The translations under genes and the position numbers were made by a program. A stretch of DNA of 64,000 nt, taken from Panicum virgatum (lineage: Eukaryota; Streptophyta; Magnoliopsida; Poales; Poaceae). Under the pieces are notes generated by a model. That model was not told the origin of the DNA, did no database searches, and worked only from the letters and a program-made list of their open reading frames with translations. This document shows positions 11,187-23,015 of the stretch, piece after piece (within the stretch, counting starts at the first letter, position 1; the number at the start of each line of letters is the position of its first letter). Where the stretch lies: NCBI RefSeq assembly GCF_016808335.1, contig NC_053147.1:67826960-67890959 (forward strand). The letters are read 5' to 3'.

Positions 11187-11207
11187 CAGCCAAGAATGAA
11201 TTGCCTA
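11187..11207 (-). promoter_or_regulatory. miR169-type target site in the NF-YA 3' UTR
   Basis: The plus strand reads CAGCCAAGAATGAATTGCCT followed by A, which is the miR169 sequence with differences at about positions 9 and 13. The minus-strand transcript is therefore complementary to miR169. It lies about 115 bases past the stop codon, where miR169 sites are known in plant NF-YA mRNAs. Family knowledge: miR169 cleavage lowers NF-YA mRNA in development, drought and nitrogen responses. The mismatch near the cleavage position might weaken slicing. Confidence 0.8.
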
Positions 11208-11319
11208 CCGACAGCCAAACGATGGGAGGGACAATCCCTGACCCGGAGCTGGTAACACCCAGCAGCATCTGCTGGTTGTCGCCAGTTCCTAGCATTCGGC
11301 TGTCCAGTAACCCCTCTAG

Positions 11320-14300
11320 TCATGCTCTGAGGAGGTCACAACAGCCTTCAGAGGCTGTTGGCCACTTGAAGGGGATACCGACCCCATGTTCACTGTCCAT
11401 GATGCTCGGGAGCGGGGTGAAAAACGGAGTGCGGAGGTGATCAAAGCTGTGGTAGTGATCCACATCTTCATGATCATATATGCTTGACACCTCTGAGCCT
11501 GACAGACTGGAGACGCTGCTCGGGTTGCCCAGGTCTGACTGCTGGATCTCTGAACTTGGAGATGCCACCTGGCGCATAAGCGGATTGCTGAACATTGCCT
11601 TGCCATCTCCAACAGCATCCTTCGAATTGGACTCTTTCTTTGTGTTCAGAAAACGCCCACCAGAGCCTCTTGCGCGACGCAGTGCATGCAGATGGCGAGA
11701 CTCGTGGAGATATGGCTGCATCATCAAACATACTTGACATGAATGCTAGCAGGCAAGAGAAGATATGTTGCATGGCATGGTGATACAGTATTGATCAGAC
11801 AAAGGTGACAGTTAAGGAGTTAAATTAATAGTTTGAGATGAGATGTGGCATCAATGGTAGAAGACAACAGACGATGTGTTGCATGGCATGGTGAATAGAA
11901 ATATCCAAAGGTGTTAATTAGGAAGTTTAATTAATAGTTTGAGATTTGTAAAATACCTTCCTAGCTTTCACCAGCCTATTTTCCCTCTCTGCTTTGGCAC
12001 GGGCACGGCGTCGACGAAGAATGCCTTCATATTGCTTAGCATTCACATAAATTGGTGCTTCTGTTGGCATATTCAGTGGTATTCGCATGCACCCTCCGGG
12101 CTGTGTCCACAAATATAAATGGTGGAAGATAAGAGCAGACTCAATAACTATTCTACAGATTTCCTACTTGACAAACAACAGCAGCAAATAAAGATATTTC
12201 CTTTCTGCATTCTCACTAGAATGCCAATATCCAAAGGAAGATATGGCTTCAGCCAGACATTTATAAAAGATAATATCACCATACTATACCTAATACACCT
12301 GCTGGTATATTTATTCCCAGGATTACCGTCACTTGCTTTAAATTATTTCATAGTAAAATGTTACATTAGCCAATCTGCCTTTTATTTATTGATAAAACAT
12401 ATAGGCACCAGAAGGATGGGATTTGCAGTTCCACATGTTGAGGCAAAGATGAAATTCATGTTCATCAACATTAAAAACAGTTTGAGAAACATTTAAAACG
12501 AAATTAAAAAGAACCATACATAAATTGCTGAAAATGTCGAATTTAGTTTACCACTAAAATATTTTTTTTTATTTTTTTTTACAAATATGCCTTGGTTTTG
12601 TGATATGTTACCACAACGGCAAATTCAAACATAGAAATTACATACATGACTGGTCCAAAACTAGCAGAACATACCGTTGCTCCCATTGGATAGGGAGAAA
12701 GCAGGCCACAGTGTTGGTCAACATAAAGATTATTAGCAGAAACCTAACAACCACAAAAATCAGTCAGCAGTCAGCAGCAGAGAATGAAGATGCACTTAAA
12801 TTGTGGAGTCAGGCAAAATGCATTGCAATTTTAATCACAAAAAAAGTTTGCCTCCATGCATATGTATAAATAAAGTAAATGGGCAGCCATACCGTAGATT
12901 GACCAAGGCCCAGCTCAAAATGACCATTGTAGATCGCGAATGGGGATGGCAAAGCAGCAGTGGCAGAGTGCCCAGAACCTTTCTCCCCTTTACCTGAAAC
13001 CAAATGCCATAAAACATAAAAGCACTAAGGAAAGAACCTTGATTCAAGTGGGTTGAGCCAAGAAGCTAATTGCGAACAACTCAAACTTTTGGATAACGAT
13101 GAAAAGAAATCAAGACGGTAAAATGACAGTACACATGAAAGAACATCTTTTATTCCCTGTCATGTTCTTGGCTCATCTTACTGAATGGAAACACTATATG
13201 TGCGAGTCTAAAAATGATGTTCACGTAGTAACTGCAGTACCCTTTTTTGTGGTATAATCCTTGTTTAATGCATTATAAATGTTTATTTTTCTTTTTCTCT
13301 ATCTGTTCCCCTTTTGTTGGTGACTCATGTTGGGTTTCAACTCAATGACTACTATCCCAGGTACATCGTGGTATGGAATTCTTCGGACTAGAAGGTGCTT
13401 GAGATTCCAAGGATAAATGTAGATGAATAGCCATTTGATCCCCAGATGGTTTAAACAAAAAAAAATTAAACATGTGTCCCATCCTAGTGGATCTATATGA
13501 TAAGCCTACCCCAACTTGCTTGGGACTAAATGGCTTTGTTGTTGTATGGTTGTTTCTGGGGTCAGGCCAGTTCTGAATGAGAAAAGGTACTTATCATCCG
13601 AAAATTCAGAGACTAGATCTTATGCCAGGTGTCAGCCTGTCAAATAACAGAAACTACCTACTCCAGATGGGTATGAAGAAGGTACCAACAAACTTACAGT
13701 AGCTAGCTATATTACTTCATTGAATCGAACCCATTATATACTATTCCATGCAGAAATTCTAAATGTGCTATATTATTATGCCCATAGGAGAAGAGCGACT
13801 TTTCAGATCCCAGCAAATGCTATCCAGGGGGCAGGTCAAATTTAGAAACAAACAGGAAGTACATGTGTACCAGGTACCATAATAGATGAAATCATGGAAA
13901 CTTTCTATTTGCTACTGACTCTGGCCCCGTTTGGGAGGGCTTCGGCTCTTCCAAAAACAGCTCCGGCTATGGCTCCTCAGATGGAGCGGCTTTTCTGGTG
14001 GAGTTGGAGCCGTTTTAGAAAATGTTTGGCAAAACAGCTTCACTTGTTAGATTGATGTGTAAGCCGCGTGAAGCCACGATTTCATGGCTTCACCTTGCCT
14101 GTGTAAGCCGCTGATGGCTTCAGAACCGGCTTCACACGTGAAGCCGGTCACAAAACAAACGTTTGGGAGGGCTTCACCTGAAGCCGCTCGTGAAGCCGCC
14201 CCAAGAGCCGTGCCAAACGGGGCCTCTCTCTTGTCCTAGCTTCTTAGGCAGCAGCCAAGTGTCATAAAGATGGGCACACATGTGTAGATAAGAAATTTTG

Positions 14301-14963
14301 CCAGACTCATACAAAAACCTGCTTCTAGTCAACTAAAGGTCATTTTTAGTAAACATTAACACTATATCACCCTTACTATGCTTCATCGATTTGTGTACCA
14401 GTGTGAAGAAAGAGCTCCAGCAGGGTACACATGGTGCATGGCATCTGAAAAGGCATCTGCAAACACTTAGTCTAAACCTCTGCAGATTACACTATCCCTA
14501 ACTCTGAAATAAGGAATGCAAACAAATCCTGCCAGATTTGTACTCGAACCCAGATTTTTGCCATCTGGATCCTATACATGTGTCGCGTATCCCTCCCAAA
14601 TCTTTTTCCTGCAGATTGAACTAGTCCCAGCCATGTTCTCTACTGACAAACACGCACAAGCACAGAAACATCCTCACCTTGCGCCACGGAGAACTTGAGG
14701 ACTTCGGGGAGGCCCCTCTCGGCAGCAGCCTTCGCTGGCGGCGGCGGCGGCACCGGAGGACCCAGCGGCGCCTGCGCTCCCGGCGCGACCTGGAACCGGG
14801 CCTCCCGGCACGGCGACGCCTCCGGCGGCACCTTCCCCTGGCCCAGCGCCTCGCCGTACAGCAGCAGCTGAGGCGCCGGCGCCCACCACGGCACCGCGGG
14901 TCCGTTGGAGCTGGCGCCGGCGGGGACCTGCCCGAACCCCTCGTGGCTCCTGAAGCTCATCAT
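11320..14963 (-). CDS. NF-YA: NF-YA, nuclear transcription factor Y subunit A
   Basis: Five coding exons fit together exactly: 14963-14678, 12993-12893, 12743-12675, 12100-11957 and 11715-11320. All have GT-AG borders and together give 331 residues. The conserved core is complete. The first helix starts at residue about 170 (YVNAKQYEGILRRRRARAKA) and binds the NF-YB/NF-YC dimer. The DNA-binding part starts at residue 201 (PYLHESRHLHALRRARGSGG) and recognises CCAAT. The N terminus begins MMSF-HEGFGQV and has FELGLGQ and IPLNMP segments, as in other grass NF-YA proteins; a Pro/Ala-rich stretch lies at about 60-85. The C-terminal tail is Ser-rich. The protein acts in the nucleus as part of the NF-Y trimer. 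The 3' UTR carries a miR169-like site. Introns hold a LINE tail and a MITE. It is the parent of the broken duplicates at 3.3-10.4 kb. The start was chosen because it matches the usual MMSF N terminus. Confidence 0.95.
13480..13545 (+). mobile_element. 3' tail of an RTE-clade LINE
   Basis: The phrase AAGCCTACCCCAACTTGCTT with GGGACTAAATGGCTTTGTTGTTG is the conserved 3' end of plant RTE-type LINEs, which end in GTT repeats. Only the tail is recognisable. It lies in the first intron of the NF-YA coding region. Confidence 0.6.
13923..14224. mobile_element. MITE with GGCCCCGTTTGG ends
   Basis: The left end GGCCCCGTTTGG is inverted exactly at the right end CCAAACGGGGCC. TCT flanks both sides (a 3-bp duplication). 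The 302-bp body has many copies of GGCTTCAC/GTGAAGCC. It sits within the first intron of the NF-YA coding region. Confidence 0.85.
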
Positions 14964-15960
14964 GGTGCCCGCGCTGCTGCGCCTCCTCCTCCCGAGAAAG
15001 TCAGAGGCCGGAGCTGCTGAGAGAGCTTGGTTGGGCAGGCAACCACCTCAAATGCTCCGTCCGATGTTCTCCGGGGTGGATGTAGTTAAGCACCGAACCG
15101 AGCCACCAACTGCAATCATGAGCAGCAAAAAACAAGTGGGCTGATTAAGCAACAGATCAGGTAGCAGGAGTGGTGGTAAGATGCAGGAAGAGAGGTGAAA
15201 TGAGATTGACCGCGAAATAAATCGAAGGGCCGACGACGGTCAGTGAGGATTAAAGAAGTGAGGAGGAAAAGTCTTCAGCAGCAAAAACATAAAGAAATGG
15301 CAGGCGAAATGAAGCAGCTCAAGAACCGAGGAGACCAGCCTCAAAATCCAAGAACCGAATCGAGAAGGCAGGAAAAGATGGTAAATTTTCAGAAAACAAA
15401 GACGGAAAAAAAAGAATCATCATAGAACTCAAAACCAAATCAGTTAGGGAAAAATAAATGCAAGATTGTTGGTAACCCCAGCATCGAGATGCCGGCACAG
15501 ACCAGAAGCTAGCGGGATCCCCAGGCGGAGCCGGGTGAGGGAGCCAAGGAGAAGTTATCAGGAAGGAGAGGTCATGCATGAACAGCAGGAGAAGCAGCAG
15601 AGATTGCAAGAATCTCCGTGGGGGGCAAGAAGGCACCAAACGGGAAGGATCCAAATATCCAATGGGATGAACAGCGCAGGAGCGAGGAGACCCACTCACA
15701 TTTCAGGAATCCGATGGGGCCGGAGGAGGAACCCACTGCAGCAGCCAGCAGAGGTAGAGGAGGGGCCAACTGGCCAAGACGAGGCGAAGGAAGGGAGAGG
15801 GGGAGAGAGAGAGAGAGGGAGACGGAGAGGAGGAGACGGGACGGGGGAGGGTAGGCGCGTATAAATGGGCGCCCACACTGACACCGAGAGAGAAAAGCCA
15901 AGGCCGCGAGTTGGGCGCCACGGCGGCGAGGGGATTGGCACGGGCGCCCAGGTCCAGGGA
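14964..15960 (-). promoter_or_regulatory. NF-YA 5' leader and promoter region
   Basis: An acceptor-like TCTCTCAGCAG precedes the leader sequence at about 15017, so a leader intron is probable. The rest is purine-rich on the plus strand, with a GA run at 15795-15835. The transcription start is not defined. A TATAAATGGGCGCC word lies at 15860 on the plus strand, the wrong orientation for NF-YA. Confidence 0.45.
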
Positions 15961-15989
15961 GAGAGAGAGGGAGCTCTCGGCTCGTGGGT

Positions 15990-16545
15990 GGGTTAAAAAT
16001 CCCGACCGAAACCGGTCCGGTTTTACTGGTAATCGGTAAAATCGGTTCGGACAGGTTTCAAATGGCCAAAATTTAAATTCTAAAAAATGAAAAAAATTCA
16101 AAAAATTCCTAAAAATACTTTAAGTTGCGACGACTCTAATGGTGTCAAATTTTTTCAAATATTTGTTCATTTAGTATACTTTGCGGGTATGTGAAGTTAA
16201 ATAAAAAAAGCATGCATAGAAAAATATACAAATACATTATATTAATGTAAAAGTAGTACAAAAGAGGGTTGGAGGGTTCATTTAGGCTAAAACATGTTAT
16301 ACAAACATTCATTTAGTATACTTTGCGGGCATTTGAATTTAAACAAAAAAATTAAATTTGGCCAGTTACCACTCAAACCGACTGATTACCATTCAAACCG
16401 ACCGATTACCGCTCAAACCGGACCGGTATACCGGTCTAACCGGTCGGCTTACCGATAGGAACCGGTTGAACAGAGATCTTTGATTTGAATTTTGAATTTG
16501 ATAGGTTTTTACCGTAACCGGTCAAACCGGACCGGTTCACGGGTA
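15990..16545. mobile_element. Probable hAT-like MITE rich in ACCGGT
   Basis: The left part (ACCGAAACCGGTCCGGTTTT) and the right part (AAACCGGACCGGTTCACGG) are imperfect inverted copies, with further AACCGGTC words near 16420-16445. The ends are approximate and no target duplication was established. Confidence 0.55.
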
Positions 16546-16726
16546 GGGTGGGCAGCAATTTGATCCACCTGTCGGTAAAAAACCCGAAACCCCAACCCAA
16601 ATGGGAGGGGAGGCGGGTTGCTCCATTTCCCAAACCCCACCACCATTCTGATTTCTGATGCGCAGCGCAGATGGTGGGGGCGCGCTAATCTAATCATGGT
16701 GTCAAGTGACTGGAAAGTAGTATTTA

Positions 16727-16968
16727 GGTCTTGTTTAGTTGCATAAAAGTGAACTTGTAAAGTACTATAGCATTTTCGTTTGTATTTGATAATTATTATC
16801 CTGGCATGAATTAACTAGACTCAAAAGATTCGTCTCGCAAATTATAGATAAACTGTGTAATTAATTATTTTATTTAGTTACATTTAATATTTCATGCATG
16901 TGTTTAAAAATTCGATGTGATGGAGAATCTTGTAAAATTTTGAAATTTTGAAGGGAACTAACAAGGGC
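16727..16968. mobile_element. Tourist (PIF/Harbinger)-like MITE
   Basis: The ends GGTCTTGTTTAGTT and AACTAACAAGGGC are imperfectly inverted and flanked by TTA on both sides (16724-16726 and 16969-16971), the target preference of PIF/Harbinger. The interior has the phrases AAAAGATTCGTCTCG and ATTCGATGTGATG, shared with 37100-37340. Confidence 0.8.
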
Positions 16969-17365
16969 TTATACTAATCTGGGTAAGTAGGAGGGCGACA
17001 GTGGCGAGTGACGGAGCTGAGGAGCTAGCTCTCGTCTCGCTCCATTGCCCAGCCTGGAACACTGGCTGCGGCATCGCAAGTGGCAGCAACAGTAGTAGCT
17101 GCGAGTAGACTAGTGCGGGGTGGGGTGACAGTCAATATTTTTGAAAATTTCCCTATTTGATATATATTTTTAAAATTTTGTTTTTTTAATATAAAAATGA
17201 AAAAAAAAGCACGAGTGAGTGCAACGATGCTCCCACCCAGCCTAATGCTACCAACCAATCAAGGCCAGATTGTATACCATAATGCAGGCTAGCTCCAAGT
17301 GCAGACATCCCATCATAATCTTAGCTTACCCAAAACTGACGCTGCAGCCAACCAAACTTGCTATC

Positions 17366-17505
17366 ACCCTGTTCGGCAGGCTGGAGCTGGAGTGGTGTGA
17401 GAGAAAAATACTGTTACCTGGCTGGTGGCTGGAGGCTGGAGCTGGAAGGATGTGAGAGAGAAACACTGTAGAGCTGGAGCTGGAACCACCAGCCGAACAC
17501 AGTGT
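17366..17505. mobile_element. Short MITE related to 7729-7845
   Basis: The ends CACCCTGTTCGGC and GCCGAACACAGTG are inverted with mismatches. The interior repeats GGCTGGAGCTGGA and TGTGAGAGA. It is about 140 bp long. Confidence 0.65.
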
Positions 17506-17869
17506 ATAAAGACTTGCAAAAGCCTGGCTAGGTCTGGCCATGCATACATCTATATGCCAGGCTTGGGCTAGCACAGCCCAATCACGCCATTACTGTACAT
17601 AACCCGGTTGACCATACAGTGGGAGCACGTGCCTCTCAGGCGAGGCAGTCAGGCTGCTCCTCTGGCTAGACTTTTCCACCCTCGGTCGTTGCTGCTGCAG
17701 CATCAGTATTTATACTACTAGTTCACTTTGGATTTTGGATTTTTAGAAGAGAATTTTACACATTTGAAGTATTAAATATAGACTAATCACAAAACTAATT
17801 ATAGATCTCGTCTGTAAACTACCAACTTTTTTAGGGCATATAAAGTTACCTTGGATTATTTTCATCAAG

Positions 17870-18134
17870 GGATGTCGGGCCAGTTGGTTCCGGCACTCCG
17901 GAGGTCGTGGGTTCGATCCCCTGAAGGGGCGAATTTCCGCCTCCGGTTAAAAAAAAACCCTCGCCTGCCTCATGTCCAAAGCACTGTGGAGCCCGGCCTA
18001 ACTCACAAGGCGATGGGCCCCCGTGTACGGGTGGGGCAGGGATTCGGGGGTTTTCTTGGCCTACTGTGAGAATGTCATTCTACCTCTCAAAACAATGTCA
18101 TGGGGGCGGTCTTACCCCCCGCAGGTCAAGTTTT
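17870..18134 (+). mobile_element. tRNA-derived SINE, copy 1
   Basis: A polymerase III B-box-like GGTTCGATCCC lies near the 5' end. The body matches the second copy at 35630-35906 (CTCATGTCCAAAGCACT, GGAGCCCGACCTAACTCAC-type block, ATTCTACCTCTCAAAACAATG). TTTTCATCAAG flanks both sides (17859-17869 and 18135-18145), the target duplication of LINE-driven retroposition. It has no coding capacity. Confidence 0.85.
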
Positions 18135-18145
18135 TTTTCATCAAG

Positions 18146-18619
18146 AAAAAAAAGTGACCTCGGACCACCTAAGCAAGCTGTATGAAGTGCCACATCATAT
18201 TAATGCTGAGGTGGAGAAGAGAGGAGAGCAGAGAGAGGAGAAATTGATTGTAAACTGTTAGGTGGACAACAAATGATGTGGCCCTAGTATTTAGCCAGTA
18301 GTAGGCTAAATTAAGTCTCGCTCCCACGAGTTACCCGTGGATCTACACTTTACTATATAATTTTTAATGATCAATAAGTTTAACATAGTAAATATCATTT
18401 GTAGCGTATTATGAGTAAGAAATCTATGTTCACTAACAAGCTCTATATTTAAATGATCATAACACCATGCAAAGTCATAAATCCATCACATGCATATACA
18501 AACACGACAACTGCAAAGTGACAACACACATACCCATCACCTAAGGGTTCACTAAAATAAGAATTGAAGGAAAGGGATGTTAAATTCGTTATAAACTCAC
18601 AAGATAAAATGACAATTGC
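18146..18619. other. AT-rich spacer, nothing recognised
   Basis: No gene, paired transposon ends or notable repeat was found in this stretch. Confidence 0.5.
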
Positions 18620-18822
18620 TCTATGTTGGATCGAATTTAAAAACCCCATGGATTCACGGGTTCGGGTATTATAGGAACAAACCCGTGTCCATAAACCCAA
18701 CGGGTAGGACTTTGTGCCCATTAATAAATCCACGGGTCTAAAAGTTGACCCAAACCCGTATCCTAATGGAGCAAAAACCCATCGGGTTTCGGGTTTCGAG
18801 TACCAATTGCCATCCCTACTTG
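18620..18822. mobile_element. Truncated hAT-like MITE rich in ACCCG
   Basis: The right end reads TTGCCATCCCTA (TAGGGATGGCAA reversed), a common grass hAT-type terminus. Upstream are repeated AAACCCG/CGGGTTT words. The matching left end is not found, so the element is probably truncated. Confidence 0.5.
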
Positions 18823-19547
18823 TACATACGTACAGATACAGGTATAGGTACAGCACTGTGCAGGAGATAAACATGTAGTTTAATTTGCCGATACCCGTAG
18901 CTGGCGTAGTGTGTGTATACTCATGCATGCATGAGTTTAATGGCTCGCCATGAAGTCTGTGCACGGGAAACTACACACCTTTTATTAGTGGTTGAATTCC
19001 TACTACACGAGCACACTTCAAAATTGCTACACTCTGGACTGGTCATCAAGCAAATACTACTACTTGTACAACCACCACGCGTACTGTGAAGTGTTTTTCC
19101 TTTTTCCTTTCCTTTTTTGCCCCAAGTCGATCTATGGACAAACATATATAGAGAGGAACGGAGCGTGTAATATATATTTTCAGAAAGGTGCGTGTGAGAT
19201 GAAGCATTTAGGGACAGTAATCTTCAAGAAAATATATAGCACAATTTTTAGAATCTTACTAATACATTTCAAGTAATCATATTGCTTGCTCCAGTAGTTC
19301 TTGGAATTTTAGTACAATAGTATTGATATTTCGATCCTCTTAATGAAATACGTTTCAAGGCACGGTGGCTAAAAAGAATTATCGCGGTGTGGGTGAAGCT
19401 TAAAAAAGGCACCGATGGATCAGCTCGGTTAAGGTGCAGTGCGAACCTTGAAGCTTTTAGTACAACTAGGCATATAGCCCACGCATTTACGTGGCTAGGA
19501 TTGAAAATTCAAAAGGAAGGTTAGTGCTTAAGGAGTAGGATTGCTCA
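18823..19547. other. AT-rich spacer, no gene seen
   Basis: This holds only short fortuitous frames. I see no splice-consistent exons and no transposon ends up to the solo LTR. Confidence 0.5.
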
Positions 19548-19552
19548 TTCGA

Positions 19553-22500
19553 TGTAACATCCCAAAAATCTAACAAAAATAAATCACGCGCTAATCCTTG
19601 TTTTGTCGTTGAGCTCGACCCCTTCTTGTTTCTTCTTCCGCCTGACTTCCCGATATCCCGAGGAATCGAGCCGGCACCTAAATCTTCCGCTGTCCCATCC
19701 CTGTTTGGCCCTCGGCCTGCGCGTCGCACGCGGCCGACTCACGCGTGGCCGACCGCGGCCGCGATCAGCGCCGACGCGCTCGCCCCCCCCTCTTTTTCCC
19801 TTCTCTTTCCCTTCCTTTTTCTTTTTCTTTTCCTTTTTCCCAATTTCTTTCTCTTTTCTTTTCTTTTCTCTCTCCTTCCCTCTCCTCTCTTCCTCCTCGC
19901 GTGCTCGGCTCCCTTTCCCTCTCTCCTCCCCGAAGCACGCCGAGCTCGGCTCCTTTTCCCCGAGCGCACACCAGGCCCGGCCCCCCGACCCTACTCTCCC
20001 GCGCTCGTGCACGCCCGTGCCGGCCGCACCGCGCCATCAGCACCGCTCGCCCTGCACCCGTGCCCCGCCGCTCACGGCCCGCTCTGCTCCGCACGCTCGC
20101 CTGCCCCGCGAACGCGCACGAGCGCGCCCAGCCGGCCTGCCCTGCCCCGCTCCCCCTCGTGCGCGCCCACGCTAGGCCCCAGCTCGCTTCGCGCGCACGC
20201 CACGGCCGTCTGGCCACACTCGCGCGCACCGGCCACGCCACGCCCTGCCCCCCCCTGCGCGCGCACGCCGCTGCCCCGGCGCACAGCGCCGGCGACCCTA
20301 GTGCAGTGCCGCCTGCGGTGGTCGCCGCCTCTTGTCACCTCGCCCCCCCACTGGCGCCATTGACGAAGCACAGCGCCGCTCGTCGAGCCGTCGCTTCACC
20401 AGCTAGCCGTGCGTTGACGCCCGTACAGAACCAAGTCTGTCCCACCGCCATTAACCCGGTCGCCGGCCTCCGCAGCGTCCCGGCGAACCCCAACCGCCTT
20501 AGCTCGCCTATAAATGGGCGCCTAGCATCACCCCCTTCGCCTCCGAGCTCCGCACCCCGCCCCGACCTCACTGACCCCCACACGGCCCCCTCTCCCTTGC
20601 TGCAGCGTCGCCCCGCCGGACCCCGGTGGCCGCCGCCGCCCGCCCCCGAAGACCCGCCTCCTCGCTCCAACCCAAGGCGAGCCAGGTGGGGGAATCGAGC
20701 CGCCCCACCTCCCTGCTCCTTTTTCCCCTACCCCGGGCCGCCGCCGAGGCGCAGGGCGCCCGAATCGGCCGCCGCCGGCGCCGCTCGGCCCCTCCCCTGT
20801 TCTCCCGTGGAGAGGGGAGGAAGAAGGGGCACATTTGCCCCTAGGCCCTTCCCTTCCCTCCTAATTGTTTAAGAGCCCATCTACCTTTTGGCATTTTTGC
20901 AAATAAACCCCTTTTTGTGTTAAATTTTCCAAAACAAACCCCCACCATATAAACTTAATTACAAATAACACCCTGACCCTTTTTAATTAACCCAAGAAAC
21001 TTCTAAAATATAAACCAAGCCCCTGCCTACTTAATCTTAATTACAATTAGGTCCCTGGACCCCTGTTTAGGGCCTAAACGCTCCCCTGACCTATCATTTT
21101 ATGTGCCTAACGACCCCAGCTTAACCTAAAATTTTACCCCGCCTCTCCTAACTCAGTTCTGGCCATACTATTCAGAAACCGCCCAAAAATAATACTCTAT
21201 GCTCTATATTTCATGTGTTCCCGTTTCGAGCTCGACGACAAATCCTTGTTCTGATTGTGTGTTTGTTTGTGTGCGCTGTAGACCACGGAGTGAACGAAGG
21301 AGAACCCGTTGACGAGCAGTACTGTGAGCAGGTGAACGAGGACCCGATCTGCGACCCCGAGCCCGAAGGACAGGACTTCCCCGAAGGCTTTGAAGACGGC
21401 AAGTTCAATCCCATCCCTTGATGCATGTTTCTGTCCTAGTTTTTTATAAATACAACCCAATGGCCTATTTTATAAATTGCATATGTTTTGCTTGCATGAA
21501 AACACGGTTGGATAGCCACCCCTTGATTTGTGATGACCATTCCTTGACCACCTCGATTAATGTCTGATTTTGTTTGGACGTTAATCGATATTAGAACGCT
21601 CAGGACTTTACTCATAATATGCTTTATTTTATAAAGAAAATGTGTGCGTATGGGAAGGGATAAAATGTGGATTTTCGAAAGATGAGTATGGGCGAGATGG
21701 ACGGCATTTCCGTGTGGATTGCCGATTGGTGTGCTTATGCCTGTGTGGCAGGGCAATGAAGGGAGATATCCATCTTGTCGCATGTAAGGACCGAGTTGGT
21801 GTGTCATCTCACCTAACTCCACTATCGTGCAAACCACTCGACCGTTGTATGGGCAACGGCGTAGCATAAATCCCACTAGTTGGTGTGATAGCCATCAGGA
21901 GAGCTGAGAGCAACGGGTGACTAAGGATAAGGGATAAGCCCAGAGCGACTTATGCCCGGTTATACCTGAGTGAACGGTCAATGACCCCTTGGTGCAACCC
22001 GTGATGGCTAGTCAGGCTTAGCAATGGTGGGTAATGGCTATGTTGGGATCCACACCGACACGACGGTGTTCGAGTTGTGGTATCCTGCTTGTGGGTAAAG
22101 TTGCACACCTCTGCAGAGTTAAGAATCTATTCGAATAGTCCGTGCCCACGGTATTGGGCGAGTTATGGTGTGGTCACATAACTAGTGTTTCTTTGGGATG
22201 GGCTGGTGTGAGTTGTTTTGGAATTGGTTCCGGCAGTTGTGCCGTGTGCTACGACGGACGGGGAGTCCGGTAGCAGTTTAAAACCTGAACTCTGTGTTAC
22301 TGCAAAAACTGATTTCTAAAAGGTTTTTCGTAAAATAAACCCCTGCATAAAATGTCGTTTTTCTGCAAATTAAACCGTAACCTTATCCTTGATTTACCTA
22401 TGCATATTATTCTGTTATAACCCCCCTCCGTGGGTGTGGTTGGACTTGCTGAGTACGTTTGTACTCACCCCACTCTTACTTTTTACAGAAGAAGACCCAG

Positions 22501-22794
22501 ACTTCGTGCCAGACGACGCCGAGTAGGGTTATCGTTCTACACCCAACCTTGCCTGTGGTACCGGCCCTGTCGAGATGCCTCCGCTGTCGCAGTACTCTGA
22601 GCCTGAGTTAGATCCCGTATTGGTAGCACTCTGGTGTATTGTCGTAGCTTGGTTAATCCTTGTTATCATCTGTATCGAGTGTCCGCCAAGGTTTGTAAGG
22701 TTTTGAACCATCTGATGTAATAAATGTGGCATCAGCCTCCTGGGACTGATGTTTTGTATCACATTTAAGTCTTCTCTTATGAGGGGACGCTTCA
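19553..22794 (+). mobile_element. Solo LTR of a large LTR retrotransposon (3242 bp)
   Basis: The sequence begins TGTAACATCCC and ends GACGCTTCA, so it starts TG and ends CA, and it is flanked by TTCGA on both sides (19548-19552 and 22795-22799). No primer-binding site or internal domain follows, hence a solo LTR formed by recombination between two LTRs. It is unusually long. The first third (19600-20870) is very GC-rich with a C/T-rich tract on the plus strand, followed by a TATA box at 20508. Two short acidic open segments lie downstream after acceptor-like sites (21279-21421 and 22489-22526). The sense strand is inferred from the TATA box. Phrases such as CTTGCTGAGTACGTTTGTAC are typical of long LTRs of grass Ty3/gypsy or LARD elements. 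Confidence 0.9.
20508..20515 (+). promoter_or_regulatory. TATA box in the solo LTR
   Basis: CTATAAATGGGCGCC is a strong TATA match in the middle of the LTR, just after the GC-rich section. It would start LTR transcription toward higher coordinates. Confidence 0.6.
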
Positions 22795-23015
22795 TTCGAT
22801 CAGTTAGTGCATGCACAAGCAGGTAGAGGCTCCACTTGGTAAGTTAATGAAACAAGTGAAATCGGAACGAAAGATAAGTAAAGGTTCACAAAGGATTAAA
22901 AGGAATTAAAGATACCTAATGAGGGTCAATTTAGGGTCCTATAGTGCTGATGCTGCATTGGAGTCCACATCAATTTGAGCTGGCTACATGTGAACTTCAC
23001 TTCATTGCGAAAAAG

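Noticed and set aside
17880..17925. Possible tRNA gene from the GGTTCGATCCC B-box
   Set aside because: No cloverleaf can be completed, and the segment is the head of a SINE with target duplications and a second copy at 35.6 kb.
19603..20872. A 375-residue Pro/Ala-rich frame and others in the GC-rich part of the solo LTR
   Set aside because: They are low-complexity, overlap in several frames on both strands, and lie wholly inside the LTR.
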